This document shows positions 24,669 through 33,072 of a stretch of DNA of 64,000 nt, in pieces. The notes beneath the pieces were generated by a model. The model did no database searches. It had not been told where the DNA came from and saw only the letters and a program-made list of their open reading frames with translations. Source of the DNA: Falsochrobactrum tianjinense (GTDB lineage Bacteria; Pseudomonadota; Alphaproteobacteria; Rhizobiales; Rhizobiaceae); NCBI RefSeq assembly GCF_019100495.1, contig NZ_JAHRVA010000003.1:124001-188000 (forward strand). The letters run 5' to 3'. Made by a program: the position numbers and the translations under genes. How positions within the stretch are numbered: the stretch's first letter is position 1; each line of letters opens with the position of its first letter.

Positions 24669-27342
24669 ATCGAAGGATTTGATCGCCATCGCCATGCCGC
24701 TTTATGGTCACGCGGCGCTGGCGCTGGAGGCGTTGGAAAGCGTTCTTGCATCGGAAACGGTGTTCCGCACGCAGATCGTGGTATCGGTGGATGGGGACCC
24801 CCGTTGCGAGGTATTCGATAGTCTGGCGCTCTATGCGACCGCACATCCGAATATTCATGTGCTTTTCGCAGAGAATGCCGGGCCGGGGGGCGCGCGCAAC
24901 CGCGCCGTCGAGTATATTCTGCAGGAAATGCCCGACGTTGAGGCTGTTTACTTCCTCGATGCCGATAACCGTGTGCAGCCGCATACCATCGATACGTTGT
25001 ATCGCAAGCTTCTGGCGAGCGATGCGGGCTGGGTCTACACCAATATCGATACGTTTTCGGTCAACTGGCGCGCGCATTACGGTGACAGTTATTCGCGTCT
25101 GATCCACTGCATTACCGACAATATCTGCGATACGGGATCGATGATTTCGGCAGAGGTGTTCCGCAGCGGCGTGCGTTTCGACACCGACCGCCAGAACGGT
25201 TTCGAAGATTGGGAGTTCTGGCTTTCGGCGATTGAGGCCGGATTCGTCGGTACGCCATGCCACGATACCGGCTTTGAGTATCGTCTGCGTGCAGAAAGCC
25301 GCTTCAAGGAAGCCAATCGCGACCGTTCCGGCTCGGTCGGTTTTCTGCGCAAAAGGCACAAGGCGCTCTTCCGCCGCCCCACGCTTGTCGGTTTCGAGCA
25401 TGAGGAATGCCCGCGTTACGGCATCATTCGCGCAGGTGAGGGAACCGTCAGCGTCTTTACCGATCCGGGACTGGAATCGAAAGAACTGAAGTTCGACGAT
25501 GCCATCCGCGCGTTCTGGGGCAGCGTCTGCGAACCGGATAATTTCCATTTTCCGCCATTTCTGGCCTCTTCGAATACGGAAACTCTGAAGCTCTTGGCGC
25601 GTTCCCGGCTGTTTCCGAACATACTGTCCCGGTTGGAAAAACTGGCGGATGAGGTCAACATCGTTTTCGTCGAGCTGACCAATGTGGAAGCCGAACGCCG
25701 CATCGATACGGAAATACTCCCGTCTGGTGCGCGGCAAGGTCACGCGGACCTGATCTTCGTCTCGACCAAGCTGATCCAGACCGTCATTGAAAATGATGCA
25801 CTGGACTGGTTCGCTTCGCTTGGCGCGCAGCAATTGTGGCCAACATCGGCACGGATGAAGATACGCTTTCCGTTTCCGCGCGTGCGGCAACGCAGACCGC
25901 TGTCGCGACCGGAGCAATCCATGCTCAATCTGGTTACAGCTATTGCAACAAGTCCGCTCAAGCAGAGCGCGGTGACGCGGTGGACATGGCGCCCTCGCCG
26001 TTTGCCGGCACTCTCCGAAATGTATCAGGTGCTGCGCAATGAGCTTGGGGGCGGGCCCGTTCTGCCGCTTGCACATAATGCCTCGCGCAGGAAAACGGCA
26101 GCCGTGCTCGTGCCGAATGCCTCGTTCGGTGGGGCCGAGAAAGTTGCCTATGCCGCCGGGCGGGAGCTGAAGAACCAGGGCTTCGAAACCCATCTTTTCG
26201 TTCTGGGCAACGAACGTATGGACGTACTGGACGAGTTCGATCAAGCGTTCGACTATCTTCATTTCTGGAAGGACGGAATTCCGGCCTGGGGTGATACCAA
26301 TCGCTTTCTCGGACAGGATTTCATCACCGAGGACCATCCGCTCGACTGGAGCATCTTACGCGGCCAGCTTTCCGGGTTCGATCTCGTTGTGAACAATCAT
26401 GTCATGGCGGCACACCCGCTCATGGGCAAGCTGCGATCCGAAGGGACCCGGACGGCCTGCTACCTGCATGTGGTCGATGAGACTGTCTTCCGTCGTCAGG
26501 CGGGACAGCCTTATGCAGCGATTGCCTTCGAGCATGCCTATGATGCATTCCTGACCTGCTCGGACCAGCTCAAGATCTATCTGCACAGTTTCGGGGTGCC
26601 GTTCGAAAAGGTCTTTTCGGTGCCCAACGGTGCGAGCTTTTCCATCGACACGAAGCAGCGCGCACTGGTGACGGCCACCCGCAAGGCTGGGCGTAAGGGT
26701 GAGCCGCTGCGTATTCTCTATATGGGACGGCTGGATCGCCAGAAGGGCATAGACCGGCTGCATGATGCGATCATCAAGTTGAAAGAGCAGGGAATTTCCT
26801 TCGAGGCGCAGGCAATTGGCGGTGAAATCCTGTCAGACGACCCAAGCGCCTCATGGATGACCCGACTGAAGGAAGCGGGCGTGAAGGTATCCCCCCCTGT
26901 TTTCGACGGCAGGGATATCGCGATGCATCTGGCGTGGGCCGATGTCCTTTTGATGCCGTCGCGCTGGGAGGGCGCACCGCTGATGATCGCCGAAGCCCAG
27001 CAGCTTGGCTGTGTGCCGGTTGCGACAGCGGTTGGCGCTGTCGATGAACTGATCAATCATGGCCGCGACGGCATTTTGATCCGCAATGGCAACGATGCGC
27101 AGATTGTCGCCGATATGACGCGAATCCTGACCATTCTTGCACAGGATCGGGAAGCCCTGACACGCACCGCTGAAGGCGCACTGGCCTCGGCCGTTCATCG
27201 CACATGGAGTTCGGCTTTTGCGGAGTTTACCGACTGGGCCAATGAAATAATCCCCGTTTTCCCGAAATCCCGGTCAGCTGACACAGACATGCGCAGAGAC
27301 TCAAAGCCTGTAGTTGCCCTCCCGGGCCGCGCAGTTGCTTGA
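24658..27342 (+). CDS. Bifunctional GT2-GT4 glycosyltransferase
   Basis: The protein has 894 residues with two different glycosyltransferase folds. Residues about 5-250 are GT2: IAIAMPLYGHAALALEALES, AGPGGARNRAVEYI, the DXD site AVYFLDADNRVQPH and the catalytic GFEDWEFWLSAIEAG. Residues about 480-870 are GT4: ASFGGAEKVAYAAGRELKNQ, LRILYMGRLDRQKGIDRLHD and LMPSRWEGAPLMIAEAQQLG. Between them lies a region of about 200 residues of unknown role. Such fusions often add two sugars in sequence to one acceptor. It overlaps the upstream gene by 11 bases. Confidence 0.88.
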   Translation: MYDRSKDLIAIAMPLYGHAALALEALESVLASETVFRTQIVVSVDGDPRCEVFDSLALYATAHPNIHVLFAENAGPGGARNRAVEYILQEMPDVEAVYFLDADNRVQPHTIDTLYRKLLASDAGWVYTNIDTFSVNWRAHYGDSYSRLIHCITDNICDTGSMISAEVFRSGVRFDTDRQNGFEDWEFWLSAIEAGFVGTPCHDTGFEYRLRAESRFKEANRDRSGSVGFLRKRHKALFRRPTLVGFEHEECPRYGIIRAGEGTVSVFTDPGLESKELKFDDAIRAFWGSVCEPDNFHFPPFLASSNTETLKLLARSRLFPNILSRLEKLADEVNIVFVELTNVEAERRIDTEILPSGARQGHADLIFVSTKLIQTVIENDALDWFASLGAQQLWPTSARMKIRFPFPRVRQRRPLSRPEQSMLNLVTAIATSPLKQSAVTRWTWRPRRLPALSEMYQVLRNELGGGPVLPLAHNASRRKTAAVLVPNASFGGAEKVAYAAGRELKNQGFETHLFVLGNERMDVLDEFDQAFDYLHFWKDGIPAWGDTNRFLGQDFITEDHPLDWSILRGQLSGFDLVVNNHVMAAHPLMGKLRSEGTRTACYLHVVDETVFRRQAGQPYAAIAFEHAYDAFLTCSDQLKIYLHSFGVPFEKVFSVPNGASFSIDTKQRALVTATRKAGRKGEPLRILYMGRLDRQKGIDRLHDAIIKLKEQGISFEAQAIGGEILSDDPSASWMTRLKEAGVKVSPPVFDGRDIAMHLAWADVLLMPSRWEGAPLMIAEAQQLGCVPVATAVGAVDELINHGRDGILIRNGNDAQIVADMTRILTILAQDREALTRTAEGALASAVHRTWSSAFAEFTDWANEIIPVFPKSRSADTDMRRDSKPVVALPGRAVA

Positions 27343-27365
27343 ATGATAGACAGAAAGGCCAGTTT

Positions 27366-28541
27366 ATGAGCCCAAGAATCCTCGTCACCGGTATCCCCAG
27401 CCATCTGACGCGCCTGATCCAGCGTGCCGACAAGGCACAGATCTACTATTCCGAAAAGCAGCGGGACTCCGAAAGCAGGGAAAACTTTATCCAGGAGCTG
27501 AAAAACATCAGCAATACCGGGAATTACCTGATCGGCGAGGGTGCGATGACTGCCCTTCTGCCATCGGCGAAGCATGTCCCGTTCTGGCATCTCTATAATT
27601 GCGTCAATAACGGGACTGGCCTCGACGAGATCAACAAGGAGTTCGACATCTGCGTCTTTACCTGCGCGAATCTATTGCGCAAGGGGCTGTCGGCGGATGC
27701 GGAAGCACTTGTTCTGTCGAAACTCGACATGCCTGTCGTGATGCTCGGCATTGGCATTCAAAACCGCCCGGACATCGAAGAAGGCTTGCCTGCCGGAACG
27801 CAGAAACTTCTTGAAGTGCTGAAGGACCGTGAACACTATTTTCTCACACGCGGTGAGGATGCCGCTGGCTATCTCCGCGATCAGGGTTTTTCCTATGTGC
27901 GTCCGGTGGGTTGTCCGTCGCTCTATTTCCGCCCCGACAATATGCGCAAGGCGATCAGCCGCCTGCCGGGAGTGAAGGTTGGCGAAGGCCGTACCGTCTT
28001 TACCGGCTATATGGGCGCGGAGCTGGAAACCATCGGTGACATGAATGCGCTCGCCGCCAATGATGGACGTTCGGCCTATGTCATCCAGGATGAGCTTTTG
28101 CATTTCGACATGCAGGTGGAGCCGGACGCCAATGGCCGCACCTATGATTCAACCACGGGCGAGATCGTCGGGCCGCTTGCCTATAAAGGTTCGGGCGATC
28201 TGAAAAAGCAGATCAGGATTCACGCCTTTCTCGATACCAATCAGTGGCGCGCCTGGTGCTCGACCATGGATTTTTCCTTCGGACGCCGCTTCCACGGCAA
28301 TGTCATCTCCATGCAGGCAGGCGTGCCAAGCCTCATGGTTGCTGTCGATGATCGCATGCGGGAGATGCTCAATTTCTCCGGTCTGCCGAAGATCGATGCC
28401 CGCGATTTAAATGCCGCCAACGACCGGCGCGCTTTTGTCAGCGATCATCTCGCGGGCATGAACATTCCGGCAGTCATCGAAACCTATTCGGCACGCGAAC
28501 GCAATTTCCGAAGCGTGCTTTCAGAAATTGGCATCGGATAG
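27366..28541 (+). CDS. Polysaccharide pyruvyl transferase-like protein (tandem copy 1)
   Basis: The protein has 391 residues. The N-terminus ILVTGIPSHLTRL and NISNTGNYLIGEGAM, the centre VMLGIGIQNRPD, EHYFLTRGEDAAGYL and VRPVGCPSLYFRPD, and the C-terminal FSFGRRFHGNVISMQAGVPS are the pyruvyl-transferase superfamily pattern, with the FHGN histidine kept. ATG 27366 has AAAGG upstream and is preferred over TTG 27339, which overlaps the preceding stop. It is a close paralogue of the next gene, with the same length. Confidence 0.83.
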   Translation: MSPRILVTGIPSHLTRLIQRADKAQIYYSEKQRDSESRENFIQELKNISNTGNYLIGEGAMTALLPSAKHVPFWHLYNCVNNGTGLDEINKEFDICVFTCANLLRKGLSADAEALVLSKLDMPVVMLGIGIQNRPDIEEGLPAGTQKLLEVLKDREHYFLTRGEDAAGYLRDQGFSYVRPVGCPSLYFRPDNMRKAISRLPGVKVGEGRTVFTGYMGAELETIGDMNALAANDGRSAYVIQDELLHFDMQVEPDANGRTYDSTTGEIVGPLAYKGSGDLKKQIRIHAFLDTNQWRAWCSTMDFSFGRRFHGNVISMQAGVPSLMVAVDDRMREMLNFSGLPKIDARDLNAANDRRAFVSDHLAGMNIPAVIETYSARERNFRSVLSEIGIG

Positions 28542-28589
28542 CTCCCGGATCCGACGCCGTTTCATAAACTCCAGCCAAGATGGATCACC

Positions 28590-29765
28590 ATGCGCATAAT
28601 GATTACCGGCATTCCGTCATATTTGATGCGGACCGTCGAAAGCGTTTCAGGGGCGAGCGTGAAGCATCGTCCGTATTTCGAACCCATCCGCACCAAGAAA
28701 GATGTGATCGATCAGGTCAAGAAAATCGCCAATACCGGCAATTATCTCATCGGCGAGGGTGCTGCCAACAGCGTGCGCGGTCATGATGTGACCTATGTTC
28801 CGTTCTGGCATCTGGCGAACAGCCTCAACTCGCCCGACACCTATGCAAAGCTGAACGAAAGCTTCGATCTGTGCCTGTTCGCCTCGGCCAATCTGCTGCG
28901 TCCCGGCTATGCGGCGACAACCGAATCCTTCGTGTTTGAAAAACTCAATATGCCGATTGTCGTCATGGGGATCGGCATCCAGAAGAAGGAAAACCTCAAG
29001 GCCGAGCTGCCCGAAGGCACGCGCCGCTTTCTCGAGATTCTCAAACGCAAGGAGAGCTTCTTCCTCACCCGCGGGCACTTCACGGCGGAGTTTCTGAAAG
29101 ATGCGGGCATGAAATATGTCCGTCCGACCGGCTGTCCGTCGCTTTATTATGCGCCCGATCAGATGAAGCGCTCGCTGAGCCGCCTTGCCGATCCGAGCCT
29201 TGCGGATTCACAGAAGATCGCTTTCGGTGGCTATCTGGGCAGCGTTCCCGACACCATCGTGGATGCTCATGCGCTGCTCGAAAAGGACAGTGTCGCCAGC
29301 TATGTCATTCAGGACGAGGTGATCGTCTACAATATGAATATGGTCGGCGAGGATGGCAACGAGGCTTACGATCAGGCCGCGAGCCGTATAACTGCTGCGA
29401 CCGAGTACAAGCACGCAGAAAAATGGCAGCGCAAGCGCGACTATCTGGTGTTCTTTGATACGCATAAATGGCGGAGCTGGATTTCCGGGCAGGATTTCAG
29501 CTTCGGACGCCGTTTTCATGGCTCGATCATCGGCATGCAGTCGGGCATTCCGGCGCTCATGATCGCTGTCGATGATCGTATGCGCGAAATGCTGGGTTTT
29601 GTCGGCTTCCCGCATATCGAGGCCGGTGTCTGGAATCGTGAACCGCAGAAAAAGGCTTTCCTGCGCGATTTCCTTTCCAAGATCGATGTGCCTGCCGCTA
29701 TCCATCGCTATTCGGAATGCGAGGCCAATTTCAATGGCGCGCTAAAGGATATCGGCATCCGATGA
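28590..29765 (+). CDS. Polysaccharide pyruvyl transferase-like protein (tandem copy 2)
   Basis: The protein has 391 residues, the same as its upstream neighbour, and shares with it MITGIPSYL, IANTGNYLIGEGAA, YVPFWHLANSLN, VMGIGIQKKEN, SFFLTRGHFTAEFL, TGCPSLYYAPD and DFSFGRRFHGSIIGMQSGIP. The pair is therefore a tandem duplication that has diverged. Copy 2 may use a different sugar acceptor. Its stop overlaps the start of the next gene by four bases (ATGA). Confidence 0.83.
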   Translation: MRIMITGIPSYLMRTVESVSGASVKHRPYFEPIRTKKDVIDQVKKIANTGNYLIGEGAANSVRGHDVTYVPFWHLANSLNSPDTYAKLNESFDLCLFASANLLRPGYAATTESFVFEKLNMPIVVMGIGIQKKENLKAELPEGTRRFLEILKRKESFFLTRGHFTAEFLKDAGMKYVRPTGCPSLYYAPDQMKRSLSRLADPSLADSQKIAFGGYLGSVPDTIVDAHALLEKDSVASYVIQDEVIVYNMNMVGEDGNEAYDQAASRITAATEYKHAEKWQRKRDYLVFFDTHKWRSWISGQDFSFGRRFHGSIIGMQSGIPALMIAVDDRMREMLGFVGFPHIEAGVWNREPQKKAFLRDFLSKIDVPAAIHRYSECEANFNGALKDIGIR

Positions 29766-30868
29766 AGCTGACCGGCAGGAGCATCGGGGGCAGGACAGGG
29801 ATAATGGCGGCGCTGCTCGGCGCTGTCATGTTCTCGACGGTGCCGGACGGTGCTTTTGCCGATGCGCGCTTCGGCGTCAACCGGGTCAACATGGCTTGGC
29901 TTCCGGCGGCGAAGCGCGAACAAATCTTCGATCAAATGGTGAAAAACGGGGTCGTTGCAGTGCGGCTTTCGCTCACGCGTCCTGTCGACCAGAGCATTGA
30001 TGCCGTGCGTGTTGCTCATCACAAGGACCTTGCCGTCCTGCTGGAAATCTCGCTCAATAATGTGGACTTTTATCCCGACGGCACAAAGCCGCGTTCGGGG
30101 CGCGGACGCATCTGGGACATGTACCGGCTTTCCGATATTTCGCCGGAACGCTTCCGTATAGCGATTGCCGATGCCTTGCAGAAGATCGATGCGTTCGGCG
30201 TCCCCCTTGTTGCCGTCGAGACCGGCAATGAGATCAATTGGGGCGCTTATAATGGCGATCTCGCTATTATGCCAAAGGCAAAAATGAAAACGGCGCGCAC
30301 GGTGGGCGAGATGAGGGAGCTGCCTCAAATCGAAAAAGGTGCCGAAAAATATGTCGAATTGCTGCGGATCGTCCGCGCCGAACTGGCGAAGACGAAACAC
30401 AGTACTGGCGCGAAGGTGGTTTCGGCCGGACTGTCAGACATTCCCTTCATCGATGCCGACCGGCGCGGGATCGATAGCGTCGACCCGGCGGTCTTTACCG
30501 ACCTTTTGAAGAAGTATGGTCTGGATGAGGTTGTCGATGGCTACGGCATTCACATTTATCCGGGCAGCAGCGGCACGCTTGCCGCGCGCGCAAAGCATAT
30601 CGGAAAATCACTGTCTTTCTGCGGCGGCGCCGATGGCAAGCCATGCTGGATCACGGAATGGGGCTTTGCCAACACCTCCAAGGCATGTCCGGCAAACGAT
30701 AACAACCGTCAGAAACTGGTCGAGAAGGCGCGTGAGCGCTTCCGGCAGATGATGGATAGCGGCCAGATCGCGGCAGCTTACTATTTCGATTGGGATGAGG
30801 GTACTTACGGCGTCTGGCGCTGCGGGGCATTGACCCCGGCCGGGCGGGCCGCAACGGTGACGAAATGA
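29762..30868 (+). CDS. Secreted GH-A clan-like glycoside hydrolase
   Basis: The protein has 368 residues with a signal peptide (hydrophobic IMAALLGAVMFSTVP, likely cleavage after GAFA). The mature part looks like a TIM-barrel hydrolase: FGVNRVNMAWLPAAKREQIF, a strand-4 acid/base candidate VAVETGNEINWGAY (the NE motif) and a strand-7 nucleophile candidate CWITEWGFAN, with GYGIHIYPGSSG between them. These positions fit clan GH-A. It could trim or recycle the glycan made by the cluster in the periplasm or outside the cell. ATG 29762 is preferred over an upstream in-frame start that would run far into the preceding gene. Confidence 0.72.
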   Translation: MKLTGRSIGGRTGIMAALLGAVMFSTVPDGAFADARFGVNRVNMAWLPAAKREQIFDQMVKNGVVAVRLSLTRPVDQSIDAVRVAHHKDLAVLLEISLNNVDFYPDGTKPRSGRGRIWDMYRLSDISPERFRIAIADALQKIDAFGVPLVAVETGNEINWGAYNGDLAIMPKAKMKTARTVGEMRELPQIEKGAEKYVELLRIVRAELAKTKHSTGAKVVSAGLSDIPFIDADRRGIDSVDPAVFTDLLKKYGLDEVVDGYGIHIYPGSSGTLAARAKHIGKSLSFCGGADGKPCWITEWGFANTSKACPANDNNRQKLVEKARERFRQMMDSGQIAAAYYFDWDEGTYGVWRCGALTPAGRAATVTK

Positions 30869-32013
30869 AACTGAAAACTGTAATCATCGGCGGTTCCAAC
30901 ACCGTCATGCTGCCCGGCTATCTGCCGACGCTTCTATCGACCATGGCACGGCGGGGTGTCGAACTCGACGTCGTGGCAGATCTTGCGGTCGGTGGTACGA
31001 CGAGCGCGCTCGGCCTCTATCAGCTCAAGATCTTCGAACAGTTGGAAGAATGTGACCTTCTGCTGATCGAATACGCGATCAATGACGCCTTCGTTTATGG
31101 TGACGAACGCAGGCCGTTTCGTCATTGGGCACGGTTTTATGAAGGCATCATCCGTTATGCGCTGGCGCGAAATCCGAATCTGCGCATCGCGACGCTCGTC
31201 TTCGGTGCGCGCAATGGCTCGTTCCTTCATTCCGTTCCGTCCATCGATGCGGGCATCAATTATATCTCGCAATGGTATGGTACGATCTGCGCCGATGTTT
31301 CGCGGATGCTGATGCAGCAATTTGGCCGCGAAGTGGTAACCAGCCCGGCCTTTTATCTCGACCAGGGCCATTATGCGCGCCCGGTTTCGACGACCATCGT
31401 ATCAAATCTGATCGCCGATGTGCTGGAACCGGCTTTGTCCGCTCCGCACCGCCCGAAAGCGCTGCCGCATGCCATCGATCCCGATCATTTCGCCAATGCG
31501 CGTGCTTTGAGTGGCGAGCAGCTTTGCAAGCGGCTGGGGCGGGTGCCTGTCATGTACAGCAATCGCCGCTTTTCAATCTCAGCGCTTGATCTCGGTTCGG
31601 ATCGTATGCGTTTTGAGGTCGATAACGGACAATTGCTGGCGCTCGGTTATGTCTGCGATCCGCGCATTCCGCCGCTCGATATCGCCATGGGCGAAGACAT
31701 GCATCGCGCCGCGATGATGAAAGGTGGCGTGCGCGACGGCACCTACAAGTTTCTGGTTTCCATGCTCAGCTTCGAGTTTCTTTACGGTGCGAACCTGCTC
31801 GACGCGCGCAGCAGTGTCGCTTTGAAGCTGATGGGGGCGGAAGAGGGAGCCGAATACAGGCTGTATGTCCCCAAGGACAGTATCCGTCATGACACATTAC
31901 CTGCGGAGCCGGTTTTGCCGATCACCGGAATTCTGTTCTCCGGCAATCTGAAGGTGTGTGCTCTTGATAAAGCAGCGCCGGTGAAACCGATCATATCGGA
32001 AGCTGCACAGTAG
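30865..32013 (+). CDS. SGNH/GDSL-type hydrolase
   Basis: The protein has 382 residues. Block I is VIIGGSNTVMLPGYL with the candidate nucleophile serine, block III is LLLIEYAINDAFVYGD with the conserved Asn, and the late DQGHYARPVS fits the D-x-x-H dyad. SGNH enzymes add or remove acyl groups, often acetyl, from sugars; no signal peptide or membrane segment is visible here. The last 150 residues form a beta-rich extension that is not part of the SGNH core. It overlaps the GH gene by four bases and ends the plus-strand run. Confidence 0.75.
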   Translation: MKLKTVIIGGSNTVMLPGYLPTLLSTMARRGVELDVVADLAVGGTTSALGLYQLKIFEQLEECDLLLIEYAINDAFVYGDERRPFRHWARFYEGIIRYALARNPNLRIATLVFGARNGSFLHSVPSIDAGINYISQWYGTICADVSRMLMQQFGREVVTSPAFYLDQGHYARPVSTTIVSNLIADVLEPALSAPHRPKALPHAIDPDHFANARALSGEQLCKRLGRVPVMYSNRRFSISALDLGSDRMRFEVDNGQLLALGYVCDPRIPPLDIAMGEDMHRAAMMKGGVRDGTYKFLVSMLSFEFLYGANLLDARSSVALKLMGAEEGAEYRLYVPKDSIRHDTLPAEPVLPITGILFSGNLKVCALDKAAPVKPIISEAAQ

Positions 32014-32027
32014 GTTCTTCAACATCG

Positions 32028-32047
32028 GCAGGAAACGATTTTCCTGC
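32028..32047 (+). terminator. Hairpin after the SGNH gene
   Basis: GCAGGAAA and TTTCCTGC form a perfect 8-base stem with a CGAT loop, 14 bases after the stop codon. No T tract follows, so this is a plausible but not certain terminator of the plus-strand glycan run. Confidence 0.4.
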
Positions 32048-32137
32048 ACAAAGTTCGGCATGCATTCGCAATGCTCATCTTGCCTGATCTCAGTGATGCT
32101 CCATAATCAGGCAGCGAGGTCTCCCCCTGAATTCTGG

Positions 32138-33043
32138 TCAGAATTCTATGATCGTAATCTGGTTGCGGCCATTTTTCTTGCTTATGTACAATTGATGATC
32201 CGCATGTTGCAGCCAGAGATCGCCGAACATATCTGGATGCGTCTGTGCGGATGCGACACCAATGCTAAGCGTGACATTGGTGCTCACATGCGAGCCCCGA
32301 TGCGGAATATTCAGCGACCTTATCTGCGCCTGTATGTCCTGAGCAGTGGCCAATGCCATAGCTGGGTCGGCTCCCGGCAGCACGCAGGCAAACTCTTCGC
32401 CGCCATAACGGGCGGTTATGCCAGATATTTTGTGGACGGCACGCGTCAAAGCAGCTGCGACCATCGTGATGCATCGATCTCCTTCCGGATGGCCGTAAGT
32501 GTCGTTGAACAGCTTGAAAAAGTCGATATCGAGCATGATGACCGATAGCCATGCACCTGATGAGGCGAGCCGCGTGGTTTCCGCCTTTAGCGTGGTTTCG
32601 AGCTGACGGCGATTGCTAAGGCCGGTCATGGCATCGGTAACGGCCATCTGTGCGAGTTGATCGCGTAAGCGTTTAAGCTCGATATGGTTTGATACGCGGG
32701 CACGCAGGACGATTGGATTAATAGGCTTCGTCACATAGTCGATCGCCCCCACCGACAGGCCCCGCACCTCCGCTTCCTGATCGTCTAGCCCGGTCGTGAA
32801 AATGACAGGCACATCCGCCAGCAGGCGTTCGTTTTTCAGACGGGCGCAAACTTCATAACCATCAATTCCCGGCATCATGACATCAAGCAAAACCAGATCC
32901 GGCAATACCGAACGAGCCACATCCATAGCCTGTTCGCCGGATGTGGCGAAGCAGATTTCATAATCGTCTTCCAGCACCGCATTCATGATCTCGATATTCG
33001 AAACTTCGTCATCGACGATCAACACGGTCGCACGTTCAGTCAT
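32138..33043 (-). CDS. PleD-like diguanylate cyclase with receiver domain
   Basis: The protein has 301 residues. Residues 1-125 are a response-regulator receiver: acidic DDE at 11-13, phospho-acceptor Asp54 in LVLLDVMMPGIDGY, and TKPIN with the conserved Lys. Residues about 130-300 are a GGDEF domain with the active-site loop RYGGEEFACVLPG. I see no RxxD inhibitory site before the loop, so feedback inhibition by c-di-GMP may be absent. It makes c-di-GMP when phosphorylated. The stop codon lies inside a palindrome (32129-32146) that may act in termination. It lies 29 bases behind the hybrid kinase gene, so it may be that kinase's output. Confidence 0.93.
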   Translation of the reverse strand: MTERATVLIVDDEVSNIEIMNAVLEDDYEICFATSGEQAMDVARSVLPDLVLLDVMMPGIDGYEVCARLKNERLLADVPVIFTTGLDDQEAEVRGLSVGAIDYVTKPINPIVLRARVSNHIELKRLRDQLAQMAVTDAMTGLSNRRQLETTLKAETTRLASSGAWLSVIMLDIDFFKLFNDTYGHPEGDRCITMVAAALTRAVHKISGITARYGGEEFACVLPGADPAMALATAQDIQAQIRSLNIPHRGSHVSTNVTLSIGVASAQTHPDMFGDLWLQHADHQLYISKKNGRNQITIIEF

Positions 33044-33072
33044 TCATGATACTCCGGTAGTTTCAGTCCTGA

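Noticed and set aside
24592-26337. Long open frame on the minus strand (581 codons)
   Set aside because: It lies opposite the GT2-GT4 fusion and the end of the unknown protein. No motif or ribosome site supports it, and it is explained by codon bias of the real genes.
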